A DNA stretch of 64,000 bases, taken from assembly GCA_000231825.2 (NCBI GenBank), contig JH720364.1:309014-373013 (forward strand). Direction: 5' to 3'. The DNA comes from Tetrahymena elliotti 4EA (lineage: Eukaryota > Ciliophora > Oligohymenophorea > Hymenostomatida > Tetrahymenidae). Under the pieces are notes generated by a model. The model ran no database searches and was not told the origin of the DNA. It saw only the letters and a list, made by a program, of their open reading frames with translations. Shown one piece after another: positions 24,738 through 37,000 of this stretch (the first letter of the stretch is position 1; each line of letters begins with the position of its first letter). Made by a program: the position numbers and the translations under genes.

Positions 24738-27700
24738 ATGAACTCATTTTTGATTTAATTATATTTAAAACCAATTATTCAATTATCAAATCAGATTTAT
24801 GAGAATAACTTCATACAGTTGCAGAAGATTGGTTAAGGAGGATTTGCGAGTGTATATCGTGTTGTGCATAAGATAGACGATACTGAGTATGCTGTGAAAT
24901 AGATCCATCTGAAGATCAAAGATATAAAAGAAGACTTACAAAAACAATATGAAAAACTTATTAGAGAAGCAAGATACTTAGCATAGGTGAATCATCCAAA
25001 TGTCATTCGCTATTTCCATAGTTGGATTGAAGTCACTGAAAAAAAGAAATCTTAAAAGCAAGAAGAGTAGAAGAGACAAACATTAGAATTAAGCAATTCT
25101 TTTGCAAAGAAGAAGAAAAGTAATAATGTATCTCCTAACAAGAAGGATAAGAAGGAATTGCAATAGGAAACCAATAAACTAAGCCCGGCTAATCCTTAGC
25201 AACAACAAGTAATTGAGATTAATTACTGAATTGTTATTATTAAAATATCATCATATTTTAAATTAATTATAAAAAGCCTTAAAATAGTAATAATTAAGCA
25301 GGATAAATTCAATAAAAAGTAGTTGATTACAATAAAGGAACTTCTAATTAGGGAGCTGAGCTCTTGAATAAAAACAGCGATGCTTCTAATGCTAATATTT
25401 AGGCTATAGGCAATTAAAATTAAAAAGGCAAACAATAGTAGATTAATTAGAGTAAACAAGCTTAACACATTTAGCATCATAATTAAGATTAAAGCGATGA
25501 GGAAAATAATGAAGATTCAAATACTTTTTATTTTGAGGATGAATTTGACAATGAGGTTGTTTTTATTGAAGAAAATTCTAAATCAAATAAATAAGATGAA
25601 AGCCAATAAGAAAATTCATAGTCCTCAGGAAATAACTTGAATCTAAGTAACATAAAAAGCAATAATGACATAAGTGACTAATCACCTATTCCAAATGCAA
25701 ATATATAAAATAAATAAAAGGCATCATAAATTAAAGTATTCAATAATAGCTCTAATGGAGACTCTGCAGAAATACCAAATACGAAAAAATCTCCAAAAGA
25801 CATTAAAAAGTTATCTGAATTTTCGCCCATAAATGGCAACAGTAACAATAATAATAATGAAGAAAGTCAAGAAAACGATAGTTAGTCTTTCAACAAAGGA
25901 TAATCAGATTTTTAGCTTGTGTTTGAAAGTTACTCCAAATCGGATTTAAAGGAAGAAGGTAAATTAATCACAGAAAATAACAATTAGAATGCCAGTAAAT
26001 TCGTGTAAAATAAAAAGTAGGATTCAGCAAATAATAATACGAATGTAAAAAAATAAAATAATTTCAATAAAAATTAATCAGAAGAAAATAACAATTAAGA
26101 AATAAATTAAAATGGTCTTGCCATGAATAAAGAAACCGTTAGGTCACAACAAGTTTAACCCAATAGCAACAACAATAACAAAAATAAAACTAATAATTAA
26201 TAATAAAATTAATAGTAGAACTAAGCATCGTCTATCAGTAATACAAAGTCGTATGAGAGAAGAAAGAACAAATCGATGGATTACTTAACTATAGATTAAA
26301 AGTAACGTGAATTTTAATTAGACAAGTACGATGAAATAATATTCTATTTATAAACTGAATTATGCCATTAAACTCTGGCTGAATACATAACAAATAGAAA
26401 TAAAAAGTTATTTTCTTAGCAATCAACATTTAGCTAGCAATCTAGTATTAAAAATAGCTCTAGCATTACTAACAGTAATATTGGCAAGAATTAAAATATG
26501 ACTCTTTAATCTGCATCATCGATGTTTATTATGAATGAAACAAATAGTTTTAGTGCGTAATAAAATAGTAACTCCTCCAATATTCCTAATTAAAACAACC
26601 TAATCTATCCTTCTTTGACGCATGCAAATTCTTGTAACTGCAGTGATCCCTTTGATATTCTTACATTTGATTACAAGCAACAAGCTATTGCAATTTTAAA
26701 GGAAATAATTAAGGGATTGTATCACATCCACCATATTTGTAAGATGGTTCACAGAGATCTCAAGCCACATAACATTTTCTTAACAGAAAATATGTAAGTG
26801 AAAATTGGAGACTTTGGTTTAGTTAAAAAATTATCAAAGTTAATCAATCCAAACCAAAAAATACAATACAATGATCACTAGCTCTATGGTAAAAAGCATG
26901 GTAACGATAATTCTGGAATGAAGTAAACATCAACAAATAACTCATTTTCTGGAGCATCAACTTCTCCTTCAGAGACCAACTCCGGTTATCATGACAAACT
27001 TCCTTTCTATTTACCCAAAGAAGAGATTACCTCAACTTGTGGTACAGCTACATATGCTTCTCCAGAATAGCTATCTTAAAAGGTAAAATTTGATTTGAAT
27101 TGAAGGTGACAAATATAAATTTTTGATCAGGAAGGATATCTATCTATTTTCCATTAATTTTAAAAATGACATTGATCAAAATTGAAATAATTTGTTGTGT
27201 GGTGTAATTTTAATAATCTCATTATTTTCATAGATTTTTCAAAGATTACAAAAAGTCTTTTTTTAACATTTATTCCAACTTAGAACTAGTAAATCATTGA
27301 TTGATATTTTAGTTGCTAAGATTTTATTAAAAAAGTGATTAATATTGTAGTATATTAATAATTAATTATTTCTGTACTATCTATTTAAACAACATATAGT
27401 GTGAGATAAGGTAAATTTACCAACAAAATAACTATGCTCACAAAAATCAGTTACATCGAAACTGTAAGCTGTAAACACCTCAGATATTGAAAATAAACAA
27501 ATAGTATTTTGCAAGTACTACTTTAAATGAATTTTAAGGTTAGTGTAAATTTTTCTAAAGCAAGTGAATTTAGGTGATAAATTAAGATGGTTTCTCCCAC
27601 AAACAATTTTAATGTGTTAAATTTCCCGCAGGGACGTTTTTATTTTTTAATAAGCTTTTGAGATAATATCTTTTAATTTATTTTTATTTACTCAACCTGG

Positions 27701-29227
27701 TTTGGTTGAATGCAAGCTTGGTTGCTTGGATAATAATAAGATATTAAAAGTTTTCCATAATGTAATAGATAGATGAAATTAATTGTTGCAAGTATAATGT
27801 ATTTCTAATAAAATACTAATAACTTATTTTCAGGCGCGAAATGTTTAATTTTTTTTATCTCTTCAACTAAAAACAAGATTCCCAAAAATTTTTAATTTTT
27901 AATGTTTTTAATATGAGAATCAGTGAAAAAATATTTAACTTTTTTAAATTTTTTAGCCATTTTCGTATGCTAGACAGTTGTTTATTTAATTAAATTTCAC
28001 AAAGTTTGAGATATAACGAATCTTTATTTAAATTAGGCTGAGTTTTTCGATCACAGAGCTGACATTTACAGCTTGGGTATTATCATTTTGCAGCTATTTC
28101 ACCCTATGAATACTTCAATGGAGCTTGTCAAGACTATATAAAATTGTAAGAAGGGAGAACTTCCTAAACATTTTTGCTCTAAATTCCCTCGTCTCGCAGA
28201 AATCATCAAGGAGAGTTTGTCGAATGACCCCCAAAAAAGACCTCTGCTGTCTAAGATAGAGTAAACTTTGCAAGAAATGGAAATGATGGAGAGCCAAGTG
28301 CATTGCGAAATCTTAGGAAAGCTAATGATAACTTTTGAATCCGAAGCAACTCAAAGCATCAAGTAATAATTTTAAATAAAAATATTTTTGCTACTCAAAT
28401 AGTAGTTTTTTTTTTATGTCCAAGCTAAAAAAAGACATGTTTTTTTGATAAAAATTTGTTAAATAAATTTGGCAAAATTTAAAAAAAGATAAAATAAATT
28501 GAGTAATTTGAAAGATTTTGAATTTGTATTTGAAATAGCTAAGCCCTAGTTATTCGAGGGACTTGCTTTAAATTTAACATTTAGAGATAGTTACATTGAA
28601 ACTAATTATTACAATCTAAGATTTATTTTTTGTATAGATTTTAAATCTAAAAAATGTAATGCAAAGTTCTTGATTACAGCTAGCTTGGAAATAATATAAT
28701 TAATAATTATCAAAGAGTTTTTACTTACAAATTATTATCTCTAAAACATTACTCATACTCAACTAAACTCAATTTAATTTACTTATAAATGTAATTTCAT
28801 CATGGGTAAATTCGTGGTAATCTCGAAACCTAATAATTTTTCTATTTTAGTACCCAGCTAAACACACAATTTAATTGCAAGAATTAGATTTACATTTTAT
28901 GATTATAATTCCATTAAATTTACTGATTTAATTATATTTACTTACCATTTTATATGCACATTAGATTTGTAAAAGTCATACGCAATTCCCTTTACTTTTA
29001 TAAAAATGAGACTTCATAAAAGGCTGAGAATGTATACAACATACAAGAGTGTACCTTCAGACTTGTCATGGGGTAGCATGGAAATGTAGAAGAAATTGCA
29101 GTCTAGCATCCTATTTAGTAGAATTTCTCCCTCCGCGCTATATAAACAGATAAAAATCAAGTACTCATTCAAAAATTGTAAAAGTATTCAATGTTTTGAA
29201 GGAGAGCGAAACAAAGAAACAAATTGA
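24738..29227 (+). CDS. eIF2-alpha-kinase-type protein kinase with long N/Q-rich insert
   Basis: Three exons: 24738-25208, 25277-27082 and 28037-29227, all in phase; up to 1155 residues. The glycine loop is GQGGFASVY near residue 32 and the catalytic Lys is K54 in YAVKQI. An insert of about 410 N/Q/S-rich residues (about 96-508) splits the N-lobe. The next strand, IIFYLQTELCHQTLAEYI, is the signature position of GCN2/PERK/HRI-type kinases. A second ~80-residue insert follows. HRDLKPHN (Asp 651), DFG (Asp 669) and the activation segment ending GTATYASPEQL are intact. ADIYSLGIIILQLFHP and an RP motif complete the C-lobe. By family it phosphorylates eIF2-alpha under stress. No GCN2 HisRS domain or PERK signal/TM segment is visible. 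The second intron is 954 nt. The tail after about 28365 may not be coding, although the frame stays open to 29225. Confidence 0.85.
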
Positions 29228-32200
29228 AGAGAGGAAATCTAAAAATAAATATCTGATGTGAATTTATTCGAATTAAATTATTAAAAACTAGTTAATAATT
29301 TCAAAAATATTACGTATTTAATAGACATATTCAAGCGGGTAGTTACTTATACTTCAAATATTCCAAAATTAAAACAAAAATCAAAAAAGAAACAAACAAA
29401 CTAAAAAACAATTTAACTAACATCATAACTATCTAACTAACCAACAATTTAATGCGTAAATAAATAATAAACAAACAAACCACCTAATCAAAAAAATAAT
29501 CAATCAATAAATTATTCAAATAAAGCCAAGTACGATTAATAGAGCAATTGGTTAAGCAAATAATTAAAGAGATTATGATATATCATCTAAAAAATACTGA
29601 AACTAATTAATAAACATATGATATTATTTAATATATTTATAAATTTATATATGTTAACCTTTGCCATTCTTAATTTATTTTCTTGCTTCCTTAACTTAAT
29701 TTTTGTTTTTTAATTAATTTAAAAAGTAATTATTTTTGTCTTTCCTCATTACCTCAGCCTCACAAATATTATTGAATAAATAGTTTATTTTCAACTCATT
29801 ACATTTTTAAAAAGCCATTAAAAAGTGTAAAAATTTAATTGAGTGTTTGTGTATTTTTTATCTATTAAAAATTCTTTTTTTACTGGAGTCAGATTTGAAT
29901 TTTGAGTAAATAGATGATAAACAGGCAGTGAAATCTTGTAAACGTTGCCTTTAACGCAATTAATTTAAATCTAGATAATTTTAATTTTATAAATAGATTT
30001 TTTATGTGAAGAAATTCATTTTTGCTTTTAAATTTTAATTCGAGTTATCGTATGAATATTAAAAGAAAATTAGAAGATAAAAGGTGAGATTAATTTCAAA
30101 TATCGATGAATTACACTAAATACAAAGCATTCAATTAAAAGCTTTGCTTACAACTAGATTTAGTTAACATTAAAGTTTTATTGCATAAGAGCAGCGTTAT
30201 TTAAGCAACTATGTAATCAAAAACTTGAATTTACTTAAAATTAGGTTTAATAAATGGCTAAGTAAATAGTTAGAATTCTACAATTAATAGAAAAAATGTT
30301 TTTAAAATGTAATAAAGTATTTACATTTTCTTTCTAAAAGAATTTTTAGAGAAAAAATTCTTATTAAAGAATGCAACAAGCAAGCTAAACGAATGTAATA
30401 AAAGTAATTGTCAAATCAAATTTTTGAAGACAGAGTTATATTTAATTTTAAGATAAAGTGATAAATGAATATTACTTAAATTTAATTTCAATACCATACG
30501 TGATTCTTTTTTCCATGAGTAATCTTGTCTAATTAATATATTCAATAAATAATTTCTAGTAATTAGACAAGAGATTTTTTTTGATAACTCCAAAAGTTAA
30601 AACAAAAAATATTATGAATGAATAAATTATGCATGTGTCTTTTAAATTCTTTTCAAATTCTAAGTAGTTTAGAGCAACAAAAGTTGAAACGTATGTAAGC
30701 AGTATTGTGCTTTATTAAGTGTTACAAGCCAAAATGAATAATTTAATTATCTTATTAAATTTACATCAATAAATTTGATAATCTTATTTTGTGAAAGCTA
30801 GATTATTTCCTATAATACATCAAATAAAAGCTAGAAAAAAGACATTTTAATTTTTGTTAATAAATATAAAGACAAAATAGTAATTTATTTTCAGCTTAGG
30901 TTAATAAATAAATGCACTTTCTTTTCTTTTATTTTATATGATAGATGAGTAAAAAAACTCTATTTGATGATTTATTTCAATTTGGGAGAGAAGAGAGATT
31001 ATATTAATGCTTCATGCATGCATGGATTCATTCTATTTGCTTAAAAGAAAGGAAGACTACTTAGATTTTTTGGTATAATGAAGTTATTGATTTAAATGAG
31101 TAAACAAGCTTTATTATTTTAAAATGAATGAGATGGATTTCAAATTATGTATTAGCGATGTAATTAAGTATTTGAGTTGCAAATAGTGATTTATTTGTTA
31201 TTGATATTAACCACTTTGTGTAAACGAAATAAAATTAAAGAACTATTTTCCTAGTAAATTGAATAAAAAAAAATCACTTACTTTAATTGTAATGTTATAC
31301 CCAAAATTCTTTTATAATCTTCAAAGTACAAATTTGTGTTTTATTATTTGTTTGTTAATTAATTTATTTCCCTCAACCAATTGCATTTTACTGTAAATTT
31401 ATTTTTATTTAAACCTTTGAGGAAATGAAATAAGATAAGATAATGTTTATATTTATATTAAATGGCTCGTCATTCAAATTTTTACGCAATTTTTGTAGAC
31501 CAACGAAAGAATTTTCTATTATTTAAATTAGTTTAGCGATATTATAATTCAGTTTCTCCCTTCTAAATTATTGTAAAAATAGTCATTTTAAAGTGTGTCA
31601 TGCATCTTAATGGAATTCTAGACACCTTGGAGGAAATAATTTTAGTTTGTTTATGTTTCAAATGAGCAATTTAGAGAGCTATGGATGAATATTTATCTAG
31701 TACATACAGTGTAATTTAGAAAAAGGGGTAAGTAATTTTTTGTATTAAATAATGAATAGTAAAATCAGCTGTATTGAATTTATTAATGTATAAATGTATC
31801 CTAGTTAATTAAGATAGATACTAAAGGAGAGGATTACAATTCAAAAATATATCTATCAGAAATTTATAATATTAGTGATATGATTGATTTATGTATTGAT
31901 TTTTTTAATTAACTTGTCGATTCTACAAATAAAGTAGAGCGAAATTGATAATTTAGGCCATTTTTATTAATTAGCTGTGTCTCACTTCTTTCTACTTCAT
32001 AACAATATCTCGTATACGCACCCTTATGTCAAAATTGTTCTGAGTAGAGAATAAATGTTTAATTGAATCTCATTATAGAATGTATTTAATGAGCTTTGAT
32101 GTAAAAATTTTGTAAAATCTAATTTCTTTCAATTGAATGTAATCAATCCTTTTCTTAATACTTTAATCTTTTTCTGGGAGTTGAGCAGTCAATTCTTCAT

Positions 32201-33036
32201 TTAGTATTAAAGATCTATTTTTGCAAAATTATTAGCAATTGCTTTGTATTTTTATTAATTTATAAGTATCAAATCTTTTATTTAACTGTGGATAATTCAA
32301 TCAAACCAAAACCTTGATCGTCAATCCCTGATCAGTGAGTAAAAATTTCCTTTAAAAAAGGTCATTCATTTTATTATATCACTACAAGAAAGATGCCTTC
32401 TCAACAAAAATTAAGATTTTTCTAGAAGTTAATACTAAATCTACAAAGTAGATGAGTTAACTCAAATTATGCTAAAATTAATCAAGATAAAATTTGATGG
32501 TATTTAGTGCTAGTATATTAAAATTAAAAGTTTAATGAATTTTCTATCAAAAAAGAATAAACGACCGAAAATGGAGGTAAATCTAAATCATTTTTTACAT
32601 AAGAAATGCTATATCAGAATTAGTTGTTTATCATAAATTTATTTGAGCGATATGAGTGGCTGTGCTTTATTATAAAGCACAACTCATAACTTTTTGATAT
32701 TAATAAAAACTAAAGAATTAATATATTTAATTGTATAGATTAATAAACAAATAAATCAATTAATTAATTAAGACTTCTTTCTTCTTTTATTTTTTTGCTT
32801 GTATTTATTTATTTATTTAATTTCAAACATATCCAGAAATCAGATATAAGTTTTACCCGAAGAGATTGGTCTATCTAATAATCAAATTAAATCAAAAAAA
32901 AATCAAAAAAAACAAATTAATTCAAAAAATAACAAAAAGTGAAAATCCATTCATTCACTTTCTAATTAAAGCATATAGAAAATCCTTAAACTCAGCTTCC
33001 AAAATAAATAAATAATTTATAAATTGACTGATTGAT
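29228..33036. other. Long intergenic region, no accepted gene
   Basis: About 3.8 kb of AT-rich DNA. A 60-residue ciliate-code ORF at 30945-31127 looks mildly protein-like but stands alone and was not accepted. A short perfect hairpin at 32652-32686 is listed separately. The final few hundred bases would be the promoter of the Q-rich gene at 33037. Confidence 0.5.
32652..32686. repeat. Short GC-richer hairpin upstream of the Q-rich gene
   Basis: Inverted repeat in which GTGCTTTA pairs with TAAAGCAC around a 3-base loop, extended outward by TGAGT/ACTCA. It lies about 350 bases before the ATG at 33037. It could be a cruciform or protein-binding site; there is no direct evidence of function. Confidence 0.7.
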
Positions 33037-34062
33037 ATGAGCTTCTTTACAAATACTATGAACGCTTCTACCACAGAATGCTATGCTCCCTATATTCAAA
33101 ATGATTATAGATACAATGCTCAATACGAAATGAATTACTAAATCAGCAATTGCATCCAAAATGAATCCTTCCAACCCTAATAACAATATGCATAAGCCCC
33201 AACTTACTATTACTAAGAATAACATATTTAATAATACTACAATCAATATCCTGAATAGACTGAGTAAATTTAATTTAAGTATGCTTAATAGTAATAGCCT
33301 TAATTAAATGATTAATTCTTCAATCAATAACAGTTCTCACAACAAAACTAACAAGTAGCTTTCACCAATCCTACTTTTGAATAACAAAATTTACTCAAGT
33401 AGGAAGTTATTAACACTAAGGAAGAATTTGAAAACAGCTGTCACGAATCTGACAATGTTGAAAATTAATCCATTACTTACTCTCCTAACCCTTTAAGAGA
33501 ATCTAACTCCTCTCTTACAAGCTCTCCTTCATGTATCAGTCTCAAAACTGAAGAAATACTTCCCCTTTCTCCTAAAATAACCTAAAAAAAGAATGCAAGC
33601 AGAAAGTAAACAGCATAAAAGAAGCTTTCTCTCGCTGGTGAATCAAGCTCAAGTCTTGAAAAAACTAAGCAATCTATCAGCAAGAACAATATCCGTAACT
33701 TCTTGACTCCCATCGTCAGAATGAGATCTGGCTTCGTTGATTACCAATTATTAGAAAAGGAAAAAGTTTCTACCTTATAGTATGATGCTTTCTTAAAGCA
33801 ACATTTCTATGTCCCTGGCCAAACCAGATTGAATATCCGTCAAACCATATTTGACGCTCTTCTTGACACTCAAGATAAGAGCTAATTGAAGGAAAAGAAG
33901 GTATTTGCCTTGATTGTTATCAAGAAAATCCAAGAATAATTCTTGAGACTTATCTTGGAAAAGAGCAAAACCTTCAATGAACAAGAATTCAAGTAATAAT
34001 TTGAATGGATTAATGGTATCAACGAAACTCTTACAGAGTTCCTTAACTCCTTCTCTGACTGA
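33037..34062 (+). CDS. Q/Y-rich protein with high-expression codon use, function unknown
   Basis: Single-exon ciliate-code ORF of 341 residues, TGA at 34060-34062. Residues 1-115 are Gln/Tyr/Asn-rich and prion-like. Residues about 130-230 are Ser/Lys-rich with several SP sites (YSPNPL, LPLSPK). The C-terminal ~110 residues look like an ordered helical domain: a basic patch VRMRSGF, then a helix-rich stretch including VFALIVIKKIQEQFLRLI. Codon choice is distinctive: more AAG, ACC, GTC, GGC and CTT/CTC than neighbours, and higher G+C. That usually marks strongly expressed genes in Tetrahymena; this part is inference. I do not recognise a domain family. Long antisense ORFs within it are by-products of this composition. 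Confidence 0.85.
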
Positions 34063-37000
34063 TTGACTTGATTGAAAATCTTTAAAAAAATAAAAAAAAT
34101 TCAAAATAAACAAACTCTCTCTCAAAAAAAAACCTATCCCAAAAACTCTATTAAAAAATTAGTGGTAATTAATTGAATAAATGCTTTTAAGTTAAGTAAA
34201 GCTAGATTAATATATAACCATTCAGATACAATAAATAAGTGCTTCAAAAATAAACGGCAACAAAAAAAAAACAACAATTAAAGCAAAAACTCTATCCCTC
34301 TCTTAAATTAAAAATAAATGCTCTACCAAATATCACAAATGCACTTAACTATAATTTTATACATCCCCACCCATCAATCCACCTCTCTCAAAAAAAATAA
34401 ATTATTAATTGAACTTTACACCCAACAAACTCTATTAAAAACTATAAATATGTTTATTATACATTTTATATATATACATACCTCTCTCTTAAATAAGTTA
34501 ACCTATTATTTTAAAATCTAATAAATTCCTTTATTTCACAGTCAGTTTTTTAATACTGGCCCTTTCTCCATTACAAATATATCAAACAATCCTTTAATGA
34601 GTCTAAATTACAATTAATAAAAAAACTAAATGTTGATTTATTGATTAATTTCAATATATTAGAAGGTAGTTTATTTTCCTCTTTGTTCATTTAAAGTCAT
34701 TACTCTTAATAGTTCTTCGTGATGTAGTTAGAAGATATTTATGACAAGGGAAATAAATTAAATGACTTCGCTTGAATTTCAAATAGATTTGTATATGATA
34801 GAAATTTCATAAATTTCTTGATTAATTAAATAGATAAATTATTTGTTTGTCTATCTTATCCTATCTAAATTTTTTTTCTTTAATCTAATAATCCGAAATT
34901 GAATAGACAAAATAAAAATCTCTTTTTGCTAAATTTAACAATTTGAATGTAAGTAACTCTATTAGTTTATCCTCCATATTTTATCAGAAAAATAGACAAA
35001 TTAAATTTATTCTCAGATAAACAAAGAACGTTCTTAGTTAATTATCTATTTGTGTTTATCTATCCTAATTGTATTTCAAAGTGAAAACTTTAATTGATAT
35101 TTCTTTCAATTGGTGGTAGTAGGTAATCTTATTTTTAGGTAAATTAAACAAAAATTTTTTTGGTCATAAATGAGTTCCAAAATATGAACAAATCAAATCT
35201 ATTTCTCGAAATGCTAAAAATTCTAAATACTGTGTGCTTTTTCTTTCTTTCATAAAAATAGAAAACATTGCTTATACATCATTAAGCTATTTATTCGAAG
35301 AATTTTGATTGAGGATGACTTATAATAATTCTTGATTACTTGCATGTATCATCTTAATTCAAACTAATTTTTCCCCATAATTAAATTTATCAATATAAAA
35401 TTAACAATAATGCCACGACCTTACGAAATTTTTTTTTTTTCCAATTTGAAATGGAGTGATTAAAAAAAATGAATGAAATGAAGATGGACATGCTTAGTTT
35501 GTATAAAATAAACATTTTTGAAAATCTTAAAACATTGTGTTTGGATTTTTATTTGAATATTGCACAAAAATATTTTGAGTAAAGTGAATATTTTTTCAGG
35601 TTTAAAAGAATTTTCGAAACCTAAATAAAGAAAGTGAAAAAGACGATAGAAAAGTAAATAAGACAGAAGGTGAAGGGGGGGAAATAAAAAATAATGATCA
35701 TAGAAAAAAGAAAAGAGTCAAATAAATATAGAAAAGTGTAAAGATTATAAATATTATTTAATGATATTTATATTTTTAATTTTTATTAATTATGAGAAAC
35801 TTTTCTCATCTTGAATTTTTATTTCTTTTCAATCAAATAATTAATCTTCATAGCAAACACATTTATGCATGTTAACAGAAAATTTTTTACAAAAGATTTT
35901 ATTTTTCTAATAAAAATTAATATTCATTGCTTTAAGATTAAAAATGTTTCTTAATGTGATTTCATTTGAAAATTATTTTCTTGGTATTTAAAGCATTCAT
36001 TAATTTATAAGTCTCTTTGCAGACTATTAATACAAAATACAAAAAAGGATGTAGTGGACATAAAAAACTATTTACAGATTTTTGCTCGTACATGTAAACT
36101 CTTTTTAGATAAGGGAACAAACAGTTTTAACTCTAATCATTACAACATTAAGCTGAGTTGATAATTTTCAATGCAAGGTTTTTATTTAATTACACTCTAA
36201 AAATGAGATAAATTTTTTTCATAAATTTAGCTCAATAACTACCTGCTATTTCAAAAATAAAAATCTTTTTTTGAGAGATTTTGCTAAGTAATTTGTAAAT
36301 ATTTTTGGTGTCTACATCAATGAGTAAAAAGAATTACATCAAATAGATTATTTAAAGAAAAAAACATAGATAAAATCATTTGTCTTTATTTTAATAAACC
36401 TAAATAACTTACATAAAAAATTAATAAAGAGATATTCAAAAATGGTACAGTTTTATCTTTAATTTTAAGTCTTTTTAAAACAGAGGGAAAAAATTTGTTA
36501 CAATCAATCCAGCTCATTCTGATTATTCTTAATTCAAAGAATAATGTTTTATCTAGTTTAAATTTTGAAGTATTTGAAGAAATTTTAACATATTTTTTCT
36601 CAATTTAGATTATTCCATCAAAATTAACTCACACAATTTGAATGGACTGTTTATACAAAAAAAAAAAAAATTCAAAAAAAGAAATTAAAGATTTCAAATA
36701 AATTTCAAACAAATTAACAAAAAAAGAAATTATTATCAAAAGTGAATGTAAATAAATTTTGTAAATTTTTTTATAAATCTAAATATTGAAATATGTCATT
36801 CAAAATTACTCACACAGATAGATAGATTTAGGCTAATCTTTACCAAAATTATTAGGCTTACTTCATTATATTGTGTCTACTGAAACAGACTTTAATTATT
36901 TTTTTTGATCAGAAATGAATATATCATCATAATAGACAACTCTTAGCTTATGTTAAACACAAAAAAAAAATATTAATAAGATAAACAGGCTAAAATCAAA

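Noticed and set aside
25223..25480. Minus-strand hydrophobic 85-codon ORF
   Set aside because: Antisense to the N/Q-rich insert of the eIF2-alpha-kinase-like gene; the hydrophobicity is the mirror of AAT/CAA/TAA codons.
28115..28303. Minus-strand 62-codon ORF
   Set aside because: Antisense to the C-lobe exon of the same kinase.
30945..31127. Plus-strand 60-residue ORF beginning MSKKTLFDDLFQFG
   Set aside because: Mildly protein-like, but isolated in 3.8 kb of noncoding DNA with no recognisable domain or neighbouring exon.
33793..34125. Minus-strand ORF of 110 codons in the standard code
   Set aside because: Antisense to the Q-rich gene at 33037-34062, whose biased codons create long antisense frames. 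The same applies to the minus-strand ORF at 32992-33246.
34318..34521. Plus-strand 67-codon ORF
   Set aside because: AT-rich, low complexity, no motif, lies in intergenic DNA.
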